Shown one piece after another: positions 22,574 through 36,637 of a stretch of 64,000 bases of DNA. The position numbers and the translations under genes are program-made. Source of the stretch: Taiwanofungus camphoratus (Eukaryota > Basidiomycota > Agaricomycetes > Polyporales > Taiwanofungaceae); the NCBI GenBank assembly GCA_003999685.1, contig CP021228.1, positions 1,426,001 to 1,490,000 of the forward strand. Reading direction: 5' to 3'. The notes beneath the pieces were generated by a model. The model was given only the letters and a program-made list of their open reading frames with translations. It was not told where the DNA came from and searched no databases. Numbering within the stretch: the stretch's first letter is position 1; each line of letters begins with the position of its first letter.

Positions 22574-23741
22574 GCCCGGCTATGAATCCGGATGAGATTG
22601 AACTTGATGGTAGCTGGTAAAGCTCCTCGTCCCTCTCTCGATCAACCCATCAACAGAGCAGCGCTTGTTGAAGCGCCCGCATCTTGATATAGGCACGTCT
22701 CGAGCCAATACGGTACTATGTCGAGGCAGTGCCCTCAACGTCTAGTCTATGAGTCAATAGGGGACTATCAAGGCCTGTGCAGTTTGTGTTGTGTGCTGAT
22801 GAAATCTTTCAGGGTCGACCGGTCAACATGGGAGAACGCAAACTCGGGCTGAAAGTCCTCCAGTCCTCCTTCCGAGTGTCAAGGCTCCTGCGTTGTATCA
22901 AGCAAGTCTCGTGCCCGCCGATGGGAATCTGACTCCGGCTGAAGCGTCGTGCTATGTATGCAGCACGTATACGCTGTAGTATACAGTAGTCATCACAAGT
23001 AGCGCAAGACATCAGACAGGAGGGAGACATGAGAAGCTGCATCTTTCTCAGCTGCGAGAATTATGTATGTATGTATGTCGTTCAAGACAGTTCTCTATTG
23101 AAGACTGACAGAACGCAATACCGTATACAGTTGCTTCCCACAACTGCCAGTACTTGAAAAGCAACTGCATTGTCACAATGTCGGGAGAGCCTTTGAATTA
23201 CCTAATGGGGATTGACGCTATCGCTTTGTGACAGAACCGGATAGCCTCAGGGCACCCGACCACGACATACTACAAGTCTTTTCGTATACTTTTTTGTGTA
23301 ACATCTTGGCCCATCCTTAGGACGTTCTGGTGCCTGCGTATCATTCCGAACCTACTTGGATCTTGTATTTCCCCAAATGATAGCCGTAACCGGATCATGA
23401 CGTGCCTTCACTTGACGGCAATGTCGCTGAGCACCAAAGGAATACTCACAGGTAGTGCAATCGCCTTAAGTATACTTACGGATGCTGGTTCTCCCACACC
23501 ATCCGCCTGTGGTGCCTGTAATGATCCTGGCAGTTGACAATATGTGCGCTTATTATGCCCGAGTTCGACTTATAGTTCAGCCACTTGACATCGACGTGAT
23601 TTGATGTTCGGGTCCGTAGTTCCAAGGTCTCTTCTGGTACAGACCGGTCAGTGACACTTTGTGAACATCATCCCTTTGTATAAATGACAGCTTCATTAAA
23701 ATCGCGGTAACGACTTTCTCAGGACATTATCCGCTCTAACC
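22574..23741. other. Intergenic, no gene recognised
   Basis: About 1.2 kb between two divergent gene starts. There is a short ATGT repeat near 23061-23078. A TATAAAT at about 23678 probably belongs to the small secreted gene that starts at 23742. I see nothing else. Confidence 0.5.
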
Positions 23742-24057
23742 ATGCTCATGTATAAGTGTGTCGCCCTGGCTGCACTCACGACAGGCATGGCCTTCGCGCA
23801 GATTACGGTGCGCTTGGTCTATGTCTCCATTATGAGTCGGACTAACGGAATACGATACGGCCCAGGAAACTATGACTGTCACGCAAACGGGGACCATGTA
23901 TGCCCCTAGTACCACCTATCCGTTCACTAGTACCGTGACGGTCACACTGACCAGGACGCTTCGGTCGAGTAGCAGCGGTGCGCGCTCTCTTCCTACAGAT
24001 TGTGTCTGCTCGATGTCTTCGTATGTGTGTTTTGACTCACGCCCGGTGTGTTGCTGA
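23742..24057 (+). CDS. Small secreted cysteine-containing protein (about 85 aa)
   Basis: Two exons: 23742-23807 (MLMYKCVALAALTTGMAFAQ then IT) and 23866-24057. Exon 1 encodes a signal peptide. The intron (23808-23865) has a GTGCGC donor, a CTAAC branch site and a CCCAG acceptor, and joins in phase. The mature part is Thr/Ser-rich (TVTQTGTMYAPSTT) and ends in a cysteine cluster (CVCSMSSYVCFDSRPVCC). A TATAAAT lies about 65 bp upstream. No family is recognised; small secreted Ser/Thr- and Cys-containing proteins are common in fungi and include surface proteins and effectors. A possible second intron (GTATGT donor at 24021, TAG acceptor at 24089) would end the protein at about 74 aa and remove the last cysteines. 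Confidence 0.6.
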
Positions 24058-24530
24058 CCTCCCTCGATCTTGCTTTCCGTATTTTCTAGATAACAAACTT
24101 CTCGTTCAATGTGAGATTAGCACCAGCTGCTTGGGTTCCCGTTGTAATTTCCTCAAACATCCCAACTATTCGCATGTCGTCACCGATCGAACATAACGTG
24201 AAGATCCTCAGACCCGGGCCCTACTTCTTTCTAAGTTGGCGTCATCTCACTTACCAATTGTAAAATTGCTCTCGCGCCTTATTTCAATGATTTATCCCTA
24301 TTCGTCGATATGGGGCAACTCTTGTCTCGGTCACGACAACGATACTCCCTGTTGCAGATAAATATATTACAAATACTACCCTGATACAATATCGTGCCGT
24401 CTGGCATATCCATACAAACAAAAATCCATGCAGATTCAGACATCAAAATATTCCAGCTAGGTGTTGTCGTAACCGAAGGATGAACCGCCTCCTCTAGAGT
24501 CAATTGTACATCCACGTCGTCAGGCAGTTG
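24058..24530. other. Intergenic between convergent genes
   Basis: Holds the 3' ends of the small secreted gene and of the RING gene. No further frame of note. Confidence 0.45.
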
Positions 24531-27500
24531 TCAATTTAAGCGCCATGGCGGAGACGCGCGAAGGCGAGGAGTCTCATCGCCACTAGTGTCTTCTTCGTCA
24601 TTTTCATCCGGTTGGGTTGTAACTCCACCCCTGCGAGTAGATCCGCTCCCGCTGGGTGCAGCGACGGAGTGCAAAGTCTGCTGTGCGCGATCGGAAAGTC
24701 GCACTCTGCGTGCAGGCTGACTTGCTACGCGCCCTCGACACACGGGACAGGTCCGCGCCCCCTTCAGCCATTGCTATTCCACGTGGAGGAATTCATCATT
24801 AATGAAACAGTTCGGAACGGTGGCAGCGACGCACCTCGAGACAGCCTCCATGAAACCAATGAGAGCAGTCCGGCACTTTCAGTACAGTATCTTCTGGCTG
24901 GTACTAAAAATGCAGTAGAATAAAGTTTGTTAGATGAACCCTCTTCGGTAGACAAACAGATCATACGTCATCAAGGCAGATAGGGCACCTCTCCTCCGTC
25001 TCTCCTGTTTTAGCCCAGTCTTTGTAAAATCCTCGGGGAAGGGATACGATGACCTGTTGTGGTGTACCACGAGGCCTCGCTTCACCAAGTAGGGTCGATA
25101 ACTGCAACAAGCCCTCGTACGAAGTGTCCAAGTCTTCGTCTCTCTGGATGTGGCAGTAGAGATATGCACGAATGCAAATTAGAGAGAACCTCGCGTAATA
25201 AACAATAACACTGACCACATAGTCACCAAAATTTCTACTACGGAGCGATGCAACCCGGGGGAATGACCCACTTCGCGGTGCATCACCAGATGTGAATGGT
25301 ATGTCGGGTCCCACGGCGTCTGCCTGACGCCGACGCAACAACCGCATCCTCGCTGCCCGTTGAGAAGCAGCACGCAGTTCAGATAGTCGATCATTGTCGC
25401 GCGAAGGGCTGCGAGAATATGGACGTGTGCGATGCTCAACTGGCGGAAGAGATTCTGGAGGTTCTGGAGGTTCTGGACTACCGGACCGTGAAGCGAAATG
25501 GAATGGTGCGGTGTACCCCGGTATGTTTGTAGGACGAGGTAAGAAGCCGTTTGTACGTTCCCCACGGATACGTCTCCAACGGGCCAGTGCTTCGGGCGAG
25601 CGAAACATGGAACCCCTCATACCTGGCTCTGAAATCTCATCTTCGTCCTCAAGCTCCCCCCAGAGTCCTGTTGAATAATGCCGTTCCTCTTCTTGCTCCC
25701 GTCGTTGTTGAATGAGCTGTCGTTGGCGCCAGGAGTTTGCATTCGCGTCAGCACGCAGAGCTTGGACTCGCCAGGAACTTGGAGTTTCATTGTCATCGGC
25801 AACTCTGGATGCTTCCAGACGTGGGCGTTGCATGAAAAAGTTATGAAGCTCCGCCTCATTGCGATCAGTGTGCTGATCGTTGGAACGTTGATGAGCACGA
25901 TGATCAGGAATAGTGCGGGTGTCCGTTGTATAGGCAGAACGATCTGCGCGGGAGTGTGGGTCGGATTCCGACCATGGTGATCGTCTTCTGAGAATAGCTT
26001 GACGTAGCATTGTAACTGAATCTTGCGGTCGCTCGTCTGGCCTATCCATGATGTTGACAGGAATTGCTGGCCGTGCATCATCATTCGCAGAACTGTCCAA
26101 TTGTGAAGGTATGTCGGGGGGACCGGAAGCCCCTGACAACACAGAAATCGAAGGCTGGTCATGTAATTAGTAAGATGAAATTGTCAATGTGCAGGTACTT
26201 ACCAAACGAGGACGTGATGCTAGCTCCGTACTCGACAACGTGGACTCACGCTGGAACGAGAGGGGCGGTAAAGACGGTGGTTGGGATGAACTATCGTTAA
26301 ATCTGGAGTCTAACTGACGAACTAGCCTCCTTCTGTTCATCTCCACAGTCCTTGCTAGTGACGCTCTGAACGGACCATCATGGAATACATCCAGATCCAA
26401 GTTATAATGTCTGCCAAGGCTATTACCAGATCGGGTGGTTGCTGAACTTTCTTGAGATGACGGCGTTGATAAGGCCGGAGGGATCGGTGTAATGCCCACA
26501 GGCGACGAAGGTCTGGGAGGAGAATCGAAAATGCCAGAGGCATCCAGCGAAGAACGTAGTTCAGCTCTGGCGTCCAGTTCAAAGTTGTCTCGATCAGGAG
26601 AATGAGCATCGTCTTGATCGAAAAAGTATGTCCCAGTGGAAGTCAGCCTACGCAACCGGTCCAGTCGAGGAGGCGGCTGGTCTACAGAGGATTCCTCGGA
26701 TGTCGTCGCCAAATCGTGAAGGGCGGCCAATCTTGAAGATCTTTGACGGCGGACTGCTTCTAAGCTAGTGCTACTCAAGCGCCACGGATGCGAAGATACG
26801 GAAGAGCCTGAAGCGAGTAAAGCTGCAATTTCACCTGACAACGATAAATCGGAATCAGGACGGTGAGAGGAGCGTTGGCGTGGAAGATGATGGACAGTGC
26901 CAAGGTCGGACGAAGTAGCATAGGAGTTCAGTTCAAGCCCATTTCTCCGTCTCTGCATCGTAGAGAACAACACTTCAGGAGCTGGAGGTAACGAGGTGTT
27001 TGTTCTAGGATGTCTGAAATCATTAAACAAGGTTTGCCTCTGCCAGTCCGAAGCATTAGGGAGTTCCACGGCATTGTGACTATCAGATACGGTCCTAGAT
27101 GTACGCAAGTTGCTCCTCATTTGGTCACGGTTGCTACTTCGATCAACGCCATGGTCGCTGTTGAAGCGAGTGCGATCCAAAACGTATGAGGGGGGATGCA
27201 AAGCAGATGATAGCCTTGTGGTGAGATGCAAGGGTCGACTTATTCTATCTCTTGCACTTTGCACCCTATGATTCAAGATGTCCTCACTGTCACTACCTTG
27301 ACCGGCATTGTCCTGGTATTGATCCGAAGGAGATGGAGGCTCGATAAGTGGTCCACGTCGCCAGCTGAGGTCAGAACCACCACGAGAAGAGCGGCCTAAA
27401 TTCTCGCATCGCGTGCGGTCGGTCCAAGATTCCTCTAGATGACCAGATAGAGCCTGATCACGAGCGGTTCTTCGTCGACGTTCAGCGGCATTTTCAGACA

Positions 27501-29747
27501 TAAGCGAATTCGAAGGTGCCGGCCTCGTATTATACAGCCGAGAAGTAAAGGTAGACCTTCCTCGTCCGTCAGCGATACCGGTTAAGCGATTCTCGGAAGA
27601 ATCAAGTGGGAACAAATCTCTAGAAGAATCGCCAAAGAGCCTGTGCGATGTGTGGTCGATAGCGCTTACGTCCGCAGTTTCAGTCGGGAATGCTGATCCT
27701 GAAGTTAACATTCGAGTATCTCTTAAGAGAACAATAACGTACGAGCAGCCGGTGTATCCGTCTCGACAACACCATCGTCTCTGTGTACTATTCGTCTCCT
27801 GCTGCCAGATAGTGCACGCAGTGTAAACGTTTGCGAAACCGGCTCTACACCCAAACAGTAGACGTCAGAATGCGTGAGCATGAGAATTGCGAAAACGAAT
27901 TCACCATTGCGCACATTTGCGCCTTCTGCAGACTGGCTTGCCAAATTTGCTGCTGCTGCCTCTAAGGCATCAATACGCCTGCGAATTCCAGCCATGCCAT
28001 TGACCACTGGATCTACACCTGAGTTGTCATTGTGGACGAACTCAGGACGCCGTCTGGGACCTGAAGGCTGCCTTGTACGAGGATACGTACCAAAAGACCT
28101 ATCATTCTGGTAGGAAGGTCTTCGAGCACGAGAATGGGATCCTGGTTCAAGGGTTGACGCTAACAGAGATATAAATATCGAAACTGAAAGCCGATAGCTG
28201 TCTCTTACTGTCATCATGTCGTCTTTCAAGTTCAGAAAGGGCCTCGCGCAAAGCATCAACTTCGTCTAAAAGTACCTCGCGGGAAGGAAATCTGGTTACT
28301 CGGTTAGTGGGTTCAGTATCTGTATCTGAGTTCTCCAGCTTAATAAGGGAGATCAAGGGCTGATACAGGTCTCACATACTGGATGTCTGTGACTCTGACG
28401 GGACCGCTGTGGACACGGTGTCGTAATCAGAAGTCGTCCCAAAGCTAGGACGGAAGCGTTCAAAAGTCAAGTTATCATCGAGAGATTCCGCAGGGCGTAA
28501 TGAGCTATCACGAAAAAAGGCGTCTTGAGTCGCATGATTGTTTTCTAACTGGATATTCAGAATCGTCCGCAGGCTGCGAACTGCAACGTACCTGATACTG
28601 GGGGTGCATAGGTTCGGGGTCGAGGTATCACCCACTCATTATGTGATCCATCCACATTCTCAATTATATTCTGCCTTGAAGGAGTTGATCCACTAAGAGA
28701 ATGAGTCCAAGGGTAAATGGCAGAATGCGTGCGACTCATTTGTGTTATATTCTGGATGTTTGAAGGTCTCACACTGGAATCTCGTGTATCAGCTATCTGG
28801 AGGGATGAAGGATTGCGCTCTTGCAGTGTGCCTCTATCAGGCTGGGGCGACCTTGCTCGGGGTGAACGCCAAGGATCAATCTCTTCAGGCTCATCGTACC
28901 ACGTGCGAACACCTTCCCATGCAGCATCGAAAGAAGGCAAGACTGAAGATTCGGTATTCAGACTAGGTAATATTGGAGAAGCTCGATGCAACGCGGGTGA
29001 TTCATGAGGAGAATGAGAAGAATGGGAAGTGGATGCAAAAGAGTCGTCTCTCGACAACGAATGTATCACTGCAGGTGAAGGAGGAACGTCGTTGTTGCTG
29101 CCTACTTCCAACAAAGAACGAGATAAAGGGGGTAGAGACGGAGTTGGGAGAGGCGAGGGTGAATTGCGCAGCACGGAAATATTGCTATCAAATGTGCTGA
29201 ATCGCTCCATAGATATTCTGTAATGTTCGTTCTGAGTCGCAGGCGGAGGAGATGCTGGTAATAATATGTTTGATGTGGAGCTAGCATGCGAATCAGGAGG
29301 AGAGGGAATTGTCATGTCTATGTCTTCCGTGTGAGCTGCCGGGAGCTCGAATATGTCTGGCATAGCGTTGGACGAGGAGCCACCTGCATGAATGACAGGC
29401 GAAACTGCTCGAAGAGGCATGCCTGAAGCAACATCAGACCGCAAGCTTGCGGTAATACTGCCGCTCATCGCACTACTCGACGAGGAGATTGATGGATCAG
29501 AGGCTGGCACGAGAGGTTCACCTATGTCGCCAGCGTCAGACGAGTTGCTTCCACTCCTCGCCCTTTTGTTGCGTTCGCTGTTACCTTCGAGGCTTCCGCC
29601 ACCATGACTTCCACCTTGGCCACTGCTGCCGCTAGCCTGCGCATCAGCAGGACTGTCCAGATCAAGCCCTAGTTCATCGAATGAGCGCTTGAAAGATGTA
29701 GCACTGGTGGATAGGTTGAGCTGGAGTCGAGGACAATTACCAGCCAT
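24531..29747 (-). CDS. RING-H2 finger protein, candidate E3 ubiquitin ligase (about 1,570 aa)
   Basis: A long, mostly disordered Ser/Arg/Asp-rich protein with a C-terminal RING-H2 finger. The finger is spread over three exons (24967-25143, 24835-24903, 24531-24773): CPICLDD, then DCSHWFHGGCLE, then QWLKGARTCPVCRGRV. This gives the full C3H2C3 zinc-ligand set, so ligase function is likely; the substrate is unknown. The start at 29747 gives MAGNCPRLQLNLS; an in-frame ATG 45 nt upstream is an alternative. Exons, from the 5' end: about 28607-29747, 28380-28559, 28211-28290, 27912-28162, 27743-27842, 26203-27698, 25216-26154, then the three RING exons. All joins keep frame with GT-AG ends. A short coiled-coil-like stretch (REVLLDEVDALREALSELER) lies near 28230. 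It is divergent from ARG5,6 across 409 bp. The family beyond RING-H2 is not recognised. Confidence 0.82.
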
Positions 29748-33173
<3,426 letters not shown>

Positions 33174-33560
33174 AATGGCCCGTGTAGACTGAGAGCCACG
33201 AAGATTCGCCCATGCAGACGATCTCGAATGCAAAAAACACCCGCAGCTAGCTAACCGAAGCAATGAATATACTGGATCTATATCAATCTGATACATTCCT
33301 ATGCCATTCGAATACAATGAACACGAGCCTATCTGGACGAAAACTTTGGTACGTAAGGCGGATACAATAAAATTTGAAATGACAGCGAGAGGGTTTTATT
33401 GAATTGTCATGTAAAACAAGTAAGGCGTATCAAAATATCGTGTCTAATTACCTACCTATAGTATCATAATGATCGTATTAGATGGAATATATATCACATC
33501 TATACTTTTTCGCGCCTTTGCATTAACAACGCACTAGGAGAATCGACCCCGATTCCTACA
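33174..33560. other. Intergenic between convergent genes
   Basis: AT-rich gap holding the 3' ends of ARG5,6 (plus) and the unknown gene at 33561 (minus). No gene seen. Confidence 0.5.
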
Positions 33561-35223
33561 TTAATCATACTTGCGCATTTCCTCTTCTAATGCATCTAAG
33601 TCAAACACAAATGGCAGATCACCATAGCTCGAGTCTGCCTCAGGTGCAGGCGAGGACGACCGCCCGTCGGCAGGAACCTTCTCAGATGCTTTGGCCTTTG
33701 TGGGTGCAGCAGGCGCGCGGGGAGGGAAGTCCTGCGTAAGCAGCGCAGGGTCATTGCGTGTAGGAGTGCGGCCCGTAGAGGGTACGGATGTGGCGATGGG
33801 AGGATGCCGAGCGGGCGTTGCTGGTGGGGGGGCTTGTGGTTGTGGCTGACGGGGACGGAGAAGAGGGGACTTGAATCCTTTCTGCTTCGTCGGAAGGGTC
33901 TGCGAAGGCGTGAACGCCGAATGAACAGGAGAGTAGTTCGCGCGGCGCATGCCAAGGGGCGGCGGGCGAGAAGTCTGGCGTGGTTGTGCGGCAGAGGTGG
34001 CGGAAGCGGGATTGGCGACACGCCTAGCTGGGAAAGATTCGGAAGCAGAGAGGCCGCACCTTGGAGCGGAAGCAGTATCAACGCCGATACGTGTAGGAGC
34101 TGGCATGGGCTGAACAGGCCCTAGCTTGCGAGGAGCCGAGGCCTCGGGCCGCGTACTGTAATTAGAGTGAATCGAGCGAGCGATGATAGTCTTTGAAGCT
34201 AAGTTGGAAGAGGAACGATGGGCTGGGAGAGGCCTTGGCTCAGATAAAGGTGCTCGCGTAAAGCAGGGATTAGAAGAATCGTTTGAAAAATTGAAGTCTT
34301 TCACCATGGATGGAGATTTCGATACGACAGCAATGTCATCTGGGAAACATTCGCTATGCGCGGCGTTCACGCGTGAAGAGTGACAGTCAGGAGCGAAGGG
34401 TAAACGTGAAGGGCCTGCTACTGATCCCGCGTCTTGTGAGACCAACCCACAATTGACAGTGACATCCGTATCTACGTTCATGTCACAGTCATTCTGCTCG
34501 GATGCTGACTTGCATGAACGTTGACGTGAATTGCTCGTACCGGTGCTTGGGCAAAATTTGGCCATACTCTCAGACGGCCGAGCACTAACATTTGCGCAGT
34601 CCAGCAGCTCTTCTTGTTCTAGCACCTTGCTACGTGGCCGCTTCCTTGTTCCTACTGCTCGCCCACCCTCCCTAGCAATGGACTCGGCACGCCCTTGGGC
34701 AGCACGCTTGGCGCGCTGATGATCGAACGCACGCTTGTTCTGCTCTGCGTGAGCATTGACTTGATCACTGACAGATTGAATCATGTCCATAAAATTCTGT
34801 GGGTCTGCCACTAGCGAGAGAGAGCTTGCAGGAGTCGCCGTAGCATCAGTGTGTATAGACTCAGATTTGCGGCTAACTGAACGGGAATGGTGGAAGCGAC
34901 GGACAGTTGTAACTCCAGAAACAGAACTGGCCTCGGGCGGTATGGAGTTGGGAGTACCGAGAAAGCTCTCGTTGAGCAGCGGGCGTCGGGGAGCTAACAC
35001 TGGGAAATAAGTGGTGGCGGCTTGGTGCGGAAAAGATGAGGACGTTACCTTCTTGCAAAGGTTGTTCGGATTCACCCACAAGCTGCTCCCTTGCAACTAA
35101 AGACTGCGAGCAATCCCATCTAACGACGTCTGTGTCATGGGTGCGTACACGAACGACCCAGGAAGCTGGGTGTTGTGTGGGAGCCGGCTCAAGATCAAGG
35201 TCGATACTCATGTCGTCGTTCAT
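33561..35223 (-). CDS. Disordered basic protein of unknown function (about 537 aa)
   Basis: Two exons: 35049-35223 (MNDDMSIDLDLEPAPTQHPA...) and 33561-34999. The intron (35000-35048) has a GTAACG donor and a CAG acceptor and joins QE to VLAPRRPLLNE in phase. The protein is rich in Ser, Pro, Arg and Ala and looks largely disordered. One stretch could be helical (NFMDMIQSVSDQVNAHAEQN followed by a basic RAKRAAQGRAES), with a GTRKRPRSK cluster that may be a nuclear signal. The acidic C terminus ends FDLDALEEEMRKYD. I recognise no domain; a nuclear or chromatin role is only a guess from composition. Confidence 0.72.
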
Positions 35224-35660
35224 GCTGCATGGACATTCAGTCTTCAGTCAGGAATACTAAGTTCCGTGCAGTGGAGAGGGTGCCTGGGGAACACAGTGAG
35301 ACGTGGAACCACGAAAGATGCGAGTCGCGGAGGAATGAGACATGCGCGGGGTATTTGAATGGTCGCCACCTTGGATGTGCCCTTTGTTGAACCTTGAGTG
35401 GAGGAGACAATGGATACCAATATATCAAGATAAACCACACGTCAATGCCGCGACATTCGAACAATTAGAGTTGTTGAGTCTAACGATCAAAATAAGTCCA
35501 AAGGACAGTGTTCGAGACAATCATTGCCATATAAGATATGCCTATCTCATCCTCGATTACATCACGTGACCGTTGTCTGTCACGCTTACAGCAATTTGGC
35601 AGAGAGAAATACGAAAAAATCTATAGGCTAAAGACATAGCACATAACTCAAAATTCCGCG

Positions 35661-35703
35661 ACCATCAAACTGTGCGGAAATGACCTCTCTACAGTTTGAT
35701 GGT
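35661..35703. repeat. Perfect 13-bp inverted repeat (hairpin) followed by a T run
   Basis: Arms ACCATCAAACTGT (35661-35673) and ACAGTTTGATGGT (35691-35703) with a 17-nt loop. TTTTTT follows within about 10 bases. It could be a hairpin RNA, a MITE remnant or a protein-binding dyad. Confidence 0.6.
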
Positions 35704-35980
35704 GGCCGATTTTTTATTAAAAGCCTTCTTAGATAGTTATAAGACCATCTTGTATGGAATTGAACATGTTTGCTTAGATAAGCAACATGATACAATCATT
35801 TTAGTTTGAAGGTAGCGTTCGAGCAACTGCATTAATTATGTTTATATTCAGTACCTATCATGTAACTAATGCCTTAACAAACACTTGTCCGGCTGTTACA
35901 CGTGATGGTCACACTGTGATGATAGTAGTCGAAAATGAGATGGGCATATCTTAAGACAAGGTAGTGCCTTCGATCTCCTC

Positions 35981-35994
35981 TACTTACGTAAGTA
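35981..35994. promoter_or_regulatory. 14-bp perfect palindrome with a TTACGTAA core
   Basis: TACTTACGTAAGTA is a perfect palindrome. Its core TTACGTAA is a known binding sequence of Yap1/Pap1-type and related bZIP factors. It lies about 650 bp before the myosin start and 760 bp before the start of the minus-strand neighbour. The role is inferred from the motif only. Confidence 0.4.
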
Positions 35995-36637
35995 CTATTA
36001 GAGACTCTTATTCAAGCGCCCGTGCCCCTGCAGCTGCAGCACTGGTCGACGGTGGCAGTACAAGGTGTCCATAATAGCGAGGACTGAGCGCTGAGCTCCT
36101 GTGATATCACAGTAAGTAAGTGATTATCATGAGAGTAACTACCGTTGCGTGAGGACGCTATGTTTAAGGTCTACGTTACATAAGAAGTATGTTTCGAAAG
36201 AAAAGTATAGCGATGTGAGAGAGTAGAGCATCAGTCTGAGCTACTTGAGGATTTCTCAAACCTTTGAGGCTGGAGCAGTATAGCTGAACTAGCCCAACCT
36301 CTTGCTAGCGAAAGCAGGTGAGGCCCATAAGATTCGAACTGCGTGATGGCTCCTGACCAACATGTGAGGAGGGCACATTAAGGAATATTACGAATAATTA
36401 TAGACCTTAGATCTTCACGCTAATGAATACAAATACATAAGCTCTATAGACTTGCGAGTTAAGTAAACGCATGCGCGTATACACGTGGCGGCGTTGCAGG
36501 AAGATGGCGTCGCCCTTTGAACGCCCAAATTAGGCATCTTAGGACGCGTCTCTCTACACGCTTCGGTTGAACCGTCCAGCGCCTCCATTCTACCTCCCGC
36601 CCTGTACTCTGTCCTCACAAGTGCGGGGCGTTTCAGT

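Larger units (their letters stand above)
35224..36637. other. Long intergenic region, divergent promoter upstream of myosin
   Basis: About 1.4 kb, AT-rich, without a recognisable gene. It holds a 13-bp-stem inverted repeat (35661-35703), a 14-bp palindrome (35981-35994) and a B-box-like spot near 36325 that does not fold into a tRNA. It lies between two divergent genes and must contain both promoters. Confidence 0.5.

Noticed and set aside
24961-26142. A single continuous frame including VSVIVYYARFSLICIRAYLY read as a membrane segment of the RING protein
   Set aside because: That stretch is a 72-nt GT-AG intron (25144-25215) whose length is a multiple of three, so the frame runs through it.
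36315-36385. Third B-box-like spot (GTTCGAATCT, minus strand)
   Set aside because: No T-stem pairing and no acceptor arm.
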